Shown piece by piece: positions 58,624-64,000 of a stretch of DNA of 64,000 nt (the first letter of the stretch is position 1; each line of letters begins with the position of its first letter). Source of the stretch: Hippasteria phrygiana (lineage: Eukaryota; Echinodermata; Asteroidea; Valvatida; Goniasteridae); assembly GCA_037893225.1 (NCBI GenBank), contig JAZGUH010000375.1, positions 558,001-622,000 of the forward strand, in the 5' to 3' direction. A model generated the notes under the pieces. It was not told where the DNA came from and ran no database searches. It saw only the letters and a program-made list of their open reading frames with translations. A program made the translations under genes and the position numbers.

Positions 58624-59425
58624 CCTGGAAGGTGTACGGTGGACCGATTTCAAGCCATTTTCCTTCAACAGAGCGTGTAAGTCTCGCGATATCACAACTT
58701 TTCATCACTAGATATTGGTAAGGTCTTGGAACGAAACACTAACTAGTTTATTGACGGACCATATTATTAACAGCAAAGCTGTAGCGTGAAGTCTTAGCAG
58801 CTAGAACTGCGATTGGAAACTACAGCTAGTGTAAGTAGTATTAATTCAAGTATATTTGGTGTACCATCAAAAACATCTCTTAAACTTCTTAAATATTTGT
58901 TAGAGCTGTGAGATATTTCTCAATTACTAAAAATATCTATAAACCATTTAGAGATATCTCGACTGCATCTATTTCACGATATCTGTAATTAAACATTTGA
59001 AGCTGTTCCTGTATGATGCAAAATAATTTCATCAAAAATGACGCCGCGTGCAGCTCCTATGGACGAATCCGACCAAATTTTCATTTGCAGGATGAATGTG
59101 GTCATGATAGGTGGCCATCCGCATCTGTAAAGTAGCACATGCTTTGTATGACTACAAGCATTGACTATTCATCTGTAGCGATATTTTCAAGCCACAAAGA
59201 ACAATCATTACATGACAGATTGCATGGTATCAGCTGAGAACTTGAGAAGCTTTCGGCCTTGTTGTTGTTGTCGTTAAGTTGTTGTCACCGTTGTTGTTCT
59301 TGGCACGCGGATCAGAAAACTCTACTCCGGGTAAAACACATGATTATTCAGAACGTTTACACAATGAATGTGGGGATGACTTTCCCAATAACTATATTCA
59401 AACTTCCAGCGTCGGTTTAACAGAG

Positions 59426-59508
59426 CCTTCGATAGCTCAGTTGGTAGAGCGGTGGACTATAGTGTTAAAGAAATCCATAGGTCGCTGGTTCGAATCCGGC
59501 TCGAAGGA
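59426..59508 (+). tRNA. tRNA-Tyr-ATA: tRNA-Tyr-like gene, copy 51, anticodon ATA
   Basis: G34A at 59459 changes the anticodon (59459-59461) from GTA to ATA. Everything else is consensus: all stems pair, both promoter boxes are kept, 10-nt intron, T7 terminator. ATA would still be read as tyrosine (UAU). Eukaryotes normally use only GTA with modified G34 or pseudouridine-35 for Tyr, so this is either a point-mutated copy or a rare true Tyr-AUA gene. The identity base at position 34 matters for TyrRS in known systems, so charging may be reduced. Confidence 0.85.
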
Positions 59509-59715
59509 ATTTTTTTCTTTCATCGAATTCCAATACTTTGAAAAGAGAATCGCGCCAAAGTGAAGTGCCTCATGATTTATCTTTTTAAAACCTTCATTTT
59601 TTGAGGATGTCTGGAAAATTTGCGAGATTCTCCACATTGACCAATTGCTTTCAACTCAAATAGAACAAAACAAAACAAAACAATACAAAAGAAAAGCCTA
59701 AAACATGCAGTTCTT

Positions 59716-59788
59716 CGCCCGGTATGGGACTTGAACCCGTGACCCTCAGATTAAAAGTCTGATGCTCTACCGACTGAGCTAACCGGGC
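59716..59788 (-). tRNA. tRNA-Lys-TTT: tRNA-Lys (TTT), copy 51, T-stem mismatch
   Basis: A plus-strand G at 59739 gives U50C and a C50-A64 mismatch in the T stem. The B box itself is intact. One of only two Lys copies with a broken pair. Confidence 0.85.
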
Positions 59789-60595
59789 CCTGGAAGGTGT
59801 ACGGTGGACCGATTTCAAGCCATTTTCCTTCAACAGAGCGTGTAAGTCTCGCGATATCACAACTTTTCATCACTAGATATTGGTAAGGTCTTGGTACGAA
59901 ACACTAACTAGTTTATTGACGGACCATATTATTAACAGCAAAGCTGTAGCGTGAAGTCTTAGCAGCTAGAACTGTGATTGGAAACTACAGCTAGTGTAAG
60001 TAGTATTAATTCAAGTGTATTTGGTGTACCATCAAAAACATCTCTTAAACTTCTTAAATATTTGTTAGAGCTGTGAGACATTTCTCAATTATTAAAAATA
60101 TCTATAAACCATTTAGAGATATCTCGACTGCATCTATTTCACGATATCTGTAATTAAACATTTGAAGCTGTACTTGTATGATGCAAAATAATTTCATCAA
60201 AAATGACGCCGCGTGCAGCTCCTTGGACGAATCCGACCAAGTTTATATTTGCAGGATGAATGTGGTCATGATAGGTGGTCATCCGCATCTGTAAAGTGGC
60301 ACATGCTTTGTATGACTACAAGCATTGACTATTCATCTGTAGCGATATTTTCAAGCCACAAAGAACAATCATTACATGACAGATTGCATGGTATCAGCTG
60401 AGAACTTGAGAAGCTTTCGGCCTTGTTGTTGTTGTTGTTGTCGTTAAGTTGTTGTCACCGTTGTTGTTCTTGGCACGCGGATCAGAAAACTTTACTCCGG
60501 GTGAAACACATGATTATTCAGAACGTTTACACAATGAATGTGGGGATGACTTTCCCAATAACTATATTCAAACTTCCAGCGTTGGTTTTACAGAG

Positions 60596-60677
60596 CCTTC
60601 GATAGCTCAGTTGGTAGAGCGATGGACTGTAGTGTTAAGAAATCCATAGGTCGCTGGTTTGAATCCGGCTCGAAAGA
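60596..60677 (+). pseudogene. tRNA-Tyr-GTA: tRNA-Tyr (GTA), copy 52, mutated B box
   Basis: Same exon changes as copy 49: C56T (60660), A71 and G27A. 9-nt intron, T5. Confidence 0.7.
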
Positions 60678-60882
60678 AATTTTTCTTTCATCGAATTCCA
60701 ATACTTTGAAAAGAGAATCGCGCTAAAGTGAAGTGAAGTGCCTCATGATTTATCTTTTAAACCCTTAATTTTTTGAGGATATCTGGAAAATTTGCGAGAT
60801 TCTCCACATTGACCAATTGCTTTCAACTCAAATAGAACAAAACAAAACAATACAAAAGAAAAGCCTAAAACATGCAGTTCTT

Positions 60883-60955
60883 CGCCCGGTATGGGACTTG
60901 AACCCATGACCCTCAGATTAAAAGTCTGATGCTCTACCGACTGAGCTAACCGGGC
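60883..60955 (-). tRNA. tRNA-Lys-TTT: tRNA-Lys (TTT), copy 52
   Basis: Gene as copy 1, T4 terminator. It is intact although the Tyr partner looks dead. Confidence 0.96.
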
Positions 60956-61760
60956 CCTAGAAGGTGTACGGTGGACCGATTTCAAGCCATTTTCCTTCAA
61001 CAGAGCGTGTAAGTCTCGCGATATCACAACTTTTCATCACTAGATATTGGTAAGGTCTTGGTACGAAACACTAACTAGTTTATTGACGGACCATATTATT
61101 AACAGCAAAGCTGTAGCGTGAAGTCTTAGCAGCTAGAACTGCGATTGGAAACTACAGCTAGTGTAATTAGTATTAATTCAAGTATATTTGGTGTACCATC
61201 AAAAACATCTCTTAAACTTCTTTAATATTTGTTAGAGCTGTGAGATATTTCTCAATTATTAAAAATATCTATAAACCATTTAGAGATATCTCGACTGCAT
61301 CTATTTCACGATATCTGTAATTAAACATTTGAAGCTGTACCTGTATGATGCAAAATAATTTCATCAAAAATGACGCCGCGTGCAGCTCCAATGGACGAAT
61401 CCGACCAAGTTTTTATTATTTGCAGGATGAATGTGGTCATGATAGGTGGTCATCCGCATCTGTAAAGTGGCACATGCTTTGTATGACTACAAGCATTGAC
61501 TATTCATCTGTAGCGATATTTTCAAGCCACAAAGAACAATCATTACATGACAGATTGCATGGTATCAGCTGAGAACTTGAGAAGCTTTCGGCCTTGTTGT
61601 TGTTGTCGTTAAGTTGTTGTCACCGTTGTTGTTCTTGGCACGCGGATCAGAAAACTCTACTCCGGGTAAAACACATGATTATTCAGAACGTTTACACAAT
61701 GAATGTGGGGATGACTTTCCCAATAACTATATTCAAACTTCCAGCGTTGGTTTAACAGAG

Positions 61761-61843
61761 CCTTCGATAGCTCAGTTGGTAGAGCGGTGGACTGTAGTGT
61801 TAAAGAAATCCATAGGTCGCTGGTTCGAATCCGGCTCGAAGGA
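61761..61843 (+). tRNA. tRNA-Tyr-GTA: tRNA-Tyr (GTA), copy 53
   Basis: Consensus exons, 10-nt intron, T7 terminator. Its spacer is the uninterrupted equivalent of the foldback insertion site. Confidence 0.97.
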
Positions 61844-62050
61844 ATTTTTTTCTTTCATCGAATTCCAATACTTTGAAAAGAGAATCGCGCCAAAGTGAAG
61901 TGCCTCATGATTTATCTTTTTAAAACCTTAATTTTTTGAGGATGTCTGGAAAATTTGCGAGATTCTCCACATTGACCAATTGCTTTCAACTCAAATAGAA
62001 CAAAACAAAACAAAACAATACAAAAGAAAAGCCTAAAACATGCAGTTCTT

Positions 62051-62123
62051 CGCCCGGTATGGGACTTGAACCCATGACCCTCAGATTAAAAGTCTGATGC
62101 TCTACCGACTGAGCTAACCGGGC
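62051..62123 (-). tRNA. tRNA-Lys-TTT: tRNA-Lys (TTT), copy 53
   Basis: Gene as copy 1, T4 terminator. Confidence 0.96.
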
Positions 62124-62930
62124 CCTGGAAGGTGTACGGTGGACCGATTTCAAGCCATTTTCCTTCAACAGAGCGTGTAAGTCTCGCGATATCACAACTT
62201 TTCATCACTAGATATTGGTAAGGTCTTGGTACGAAACACTAACTAGTTTATTGACGGACCATATTATTAACAGCAAAGCTGTAGCGTGAAGTCTTAGCAG
62301 CTAGAACTGTGATTGGAAACTACAGCTAGTGTAAGTAGTATTAATTCAAGTGTATTTGGTGTACCATCAAAAACATCTCTTAAACTTCTTAAATATTTGT
62401 TAGAGCTGTGAGACATTTCTCAATTATTAAAAATATCTATAAACCATTTAGAGATATCTCGACTGCATCTATTTCACGATATCTGTAATTAAACATTTGA
62501 AGCTGTACTTGTATGATGCAAAATAATTTCATCAAAAATGACGCCGCGTGCAGCTCCTTGGACGAATCCGACCAAGTTTATATTTGCAGGATGAATGTGG
62601 TCATGATAGGTGGTCATCCGCATCTGTAAAGTGGCACATGCTTTGTATGACTACAAGCATTGACTATTCATCTGTAGCGATATTTTCAAGCCACAAAGAA
62701 CAATCATTACATGACAGATTGCATGGTATCAGCTGAGAACTTGAGAAGCTTTCGGCCTTGTTGTTGTTGTTGTTGTCGTTAAGTTGTTGTCACCGTTGTT
62801 GTTCTTGGCACGCGGATCAGAAAACTTTACTCCGGGTGAAACACATGATTATTCAGAACGTTTACACAATGAATGTGGGGATGACTTTCCCAATAACTAT
62901 ATTCAAACTTCCAGCGTTGGTTTTACAGAG

Positions 62931-63012
62931 CCTTCGATAGCTCAGTTGGTAGAGCGATGGACTGTAGTGTTAAGAAATCCATAGGTCGCTGGTTTGAATC
63001 CGGCTCGAAAGA
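62931..63012 (+). pseudogene. tRNA-Tyr-GTA: tRNA-Tyr (GTA), copy 54, mutated B box
   Basis: Same as copy 52: C56T (62995), A71, G27A, 9-nt intron, T5. Confidence 0.7.
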
Positions 63013-63217
63013 AATTTTTCTTTCATCGAATTCCAATACTTTGAAAAGAGAATCGCGCTAAAGTGAAGTGAAGTGCCTCATGATTTATCTTTTAAACCCT
63101 TAATTTTTTGAGGATATCTGGAAAATTTGCGAGATTCTCCACATTGACCAATTGCTTTCAACTCAAATAGAACAAAACAAAACAATACAAAAGAAAAGCC
63201 TAAAACATGCAGTTCTT

Positions 63218-63290
63218 CGCCCGGTATGGGACTTGAACCCATGACCCTCAGATTAAAAGTCTGATGCTCTACCGACTGAGCTAACCGGGC
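63218..63290 (-). tRNA. tRNA-Lys-TTT: tRNA-Lys (TTT), copy 54
   Basis: Gene as copy 1, T4 terminator. Last tRNA gene in the window. Confidence 0.96.
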
Positions 63291-64000
63291 CCTAGAAGGT
63301 GTACGGTGGACCGATTTCAAGCCATTTTCCTTCAACAGAGCGTGTAAGTCTCGCGATATCACAACTTTTCATCACTAGATATTGGTAAGGTCTTGGTACG
63401 AAACACTAACTAGTTTATTGACGGACCATATTATTAACAGCAAAGCTGTAGCGTGAAGTCTTAGCAGCTAGAACTGCGATTGGAAACTACAGCTAGTGTA
63501 ATTAGTATTAATTCAAGTATATTTGGTGTACCATCAAAAACATCTCTTAAACTTCTTTAATATTTGTTAGAGCTGTGAGATATTTCTCAATTATTAAAAA
63601 TATCTATAAACCATTTAGAGATATCTCGACTGCATCTATTTCACGATATCTGTAATTAAACATTTGAAGCTGTACCTGTATGATGCAAAATAATTTCATC
63701 AAAAATGACGCCGCGTGCAGCTCCAATGGACGAATCCGACCAAGTTTTTATTATTTGCAGGATGAATGTGGTCATGATAGGTGGTCATCCGCATCTGTAA
63801 AGTGGCACATGCTTTGTATGACTACAAGCATTGACTATTCATCTGTAGCGATATTTTCAAGCCACAAAGAACAATCATTACATGACAGATTGCATGGTAT
63901 CAGCTGAGAACTTGAGAAGCTTTCGGCCTTGTTGTTGTTGTCGTTAAGTTGTTGTCACCGTTGTTGTTCTTGGCACGCGGATCAGAAAACTCTACTCCGG
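63291..64000. other. Terminal spacer, upstream of an unseen 55th tRNA-Tyr
   Basis: Follows the spacer of the unit before copy 53 base for base as far as read. It has the (TTG)4 run and ends inside the region upstream of tRNA-Tyr, about 100 bp before the next gene is expected. No gene lies within it. Confidence 0.88.

Larger units (their letters stand above)
59740..62074. repeat. Two-unit higher-order block, first instance (about copies 52-53)
   Basis: Units 52 and 53 recur as 54 and the truncated 55 at a 2335-bp offset (60596 to 62931; 1170 plus 1165). Shared private markers: AACTGTGATTGG in the spacer, GAGACATTTCTC, a 2-bp loss giving CTCCTTGGACG, and TTTACTCC upstream of Tyr. Left edge set just after the copy 51 Lys change at 59739, which the second block lacks. 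Confidence 0.8.
1..64000. repeat. Tandem array of 1.17-kb units carrying tRNA-Tyr and tRNA-Lys
   Basis: The same unit recurs across the whole window. Distances between successive tRNA-Tyr starts are mostly 1166-1171 bp; the exceptions are 1157 (14-bp deletion before copy 17), 1161, 1165, 1172, 1176, 1177 and 1736 (a 571-bp gain before copy 50). Units differ by scattered substitutions and small indels and look well above 95% identical by eye. Length differences come mainly from TTG microsatellite number, the 9/10-nt intron and A/T runs. Both tRNA genes are present in all 54 units and the array continues past both ends. Tandem tRNA arrays are known, for example the Xenopus tDNA repeat and the Entamoeba tRNA arrays; I do not recall a described one with this Tyr/Lys convergent unit. 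Confidence 0.98.
62075..64000. repeat. Two-unit higher-order block, second instance, cut by window end
   Basis: Continues the 2335-bp period seen from 59740. The window stops before the second tRNA-Tyr of this block. Confidence 0.78.

Noticed and set aside
1..64000. CRISPR array.
   Set aside because: Repeats are regular, but the unit is 1.17 kb, has no unique spacers and contains tRNA genes. The genome is eukaryotic.
1..64000. Bacterial or organellar tRNA cluster.
   Set aside because: The Tyr intron at position 37/38, the C1-G72 pair, the lack of encoded CCA and the internal A/B boxes with T-run terminators all point to nuclear Pol III genes.

Overview
The window is one uninterrupted tandem array of a repeat of about 1.17 kb, and every complete unit carries two tRNA genes facing each other: a tRNA-Tyr (anticodon GTA, short intron) on the plus strand and a tRNA-Lys (anticodon TTT) on the minus strand. 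I count 54 tRNA-Tyr and 54 tRNA-Lys genes. The window opens inside the spacer of one unit and ends in the spacer just upstream of a 55th tRNA-Tyr, so the array runs off both ends. I see no protein-coding gene.

The organism is a eukaryote and most likely an animal. The tRNA-Tyr is interrupted between positions 37 and 38 by a 9-10 nt intron, has the C1-G72 pair of eukaryotic tRNA-Tyr, and lacks an encoded CCA end. From memory, both tRNA bodies closely resemble metazoan nuclear Tyr-GUA and Lys-UUU. The species cannot be named from the sequence; a marine invertebrate such as a cnidarian is only a guess.

Unit layout, plus strand: a conserved upstream region with a (TTG)4-8 microsatellite; a TATA-like site about 30 bp before tRNA-Tyr; tRNA-Tyr; usually a T4-T7 Pol III terminator; about 205 bp of convergent intergenic DNA; T-runs on the minus strand ending tRNA-Lys; tRNA-Lys in antisense; then about 800 bp of AT-rich spacer with GATATC-centred palindromes.

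Region by region: copies 1-17 (to about 19.5 kb) are mixed subtypes, including a three-unit block seen twice (3504-bp period). From about 19.6 to 36.0 kb there is a higher-order repeat: an eight-unit block followed by a six-unit version of it. From 36 to 54 kb the units are mostly 1168 or 1171 bp long and very alike. Copies 47-48 are a near-identical pair. The part beyond 56 kb is more diverged: a 556-bp foldback element with two tRNA-like sequences sits in the spacer between copies 49 and 50, flanked by a 15-bp direct repeat; copy 51 has an ATA anticodon; copies 49, 52 and 54 have a mutated B box; and the last units form a two-unit block (2335-bp period).

By my base-pair check, 52 of 54 Lys genes and 35 of 54 Tyr genes keep all stems paired (counting G-U). 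The array therefore mixes probably working and probably dead copies, spread by unequal exchange or gene conversion. All short open reading frames in the window are explained by translation of tRNA genes or spacer, and are not annotated as genes.
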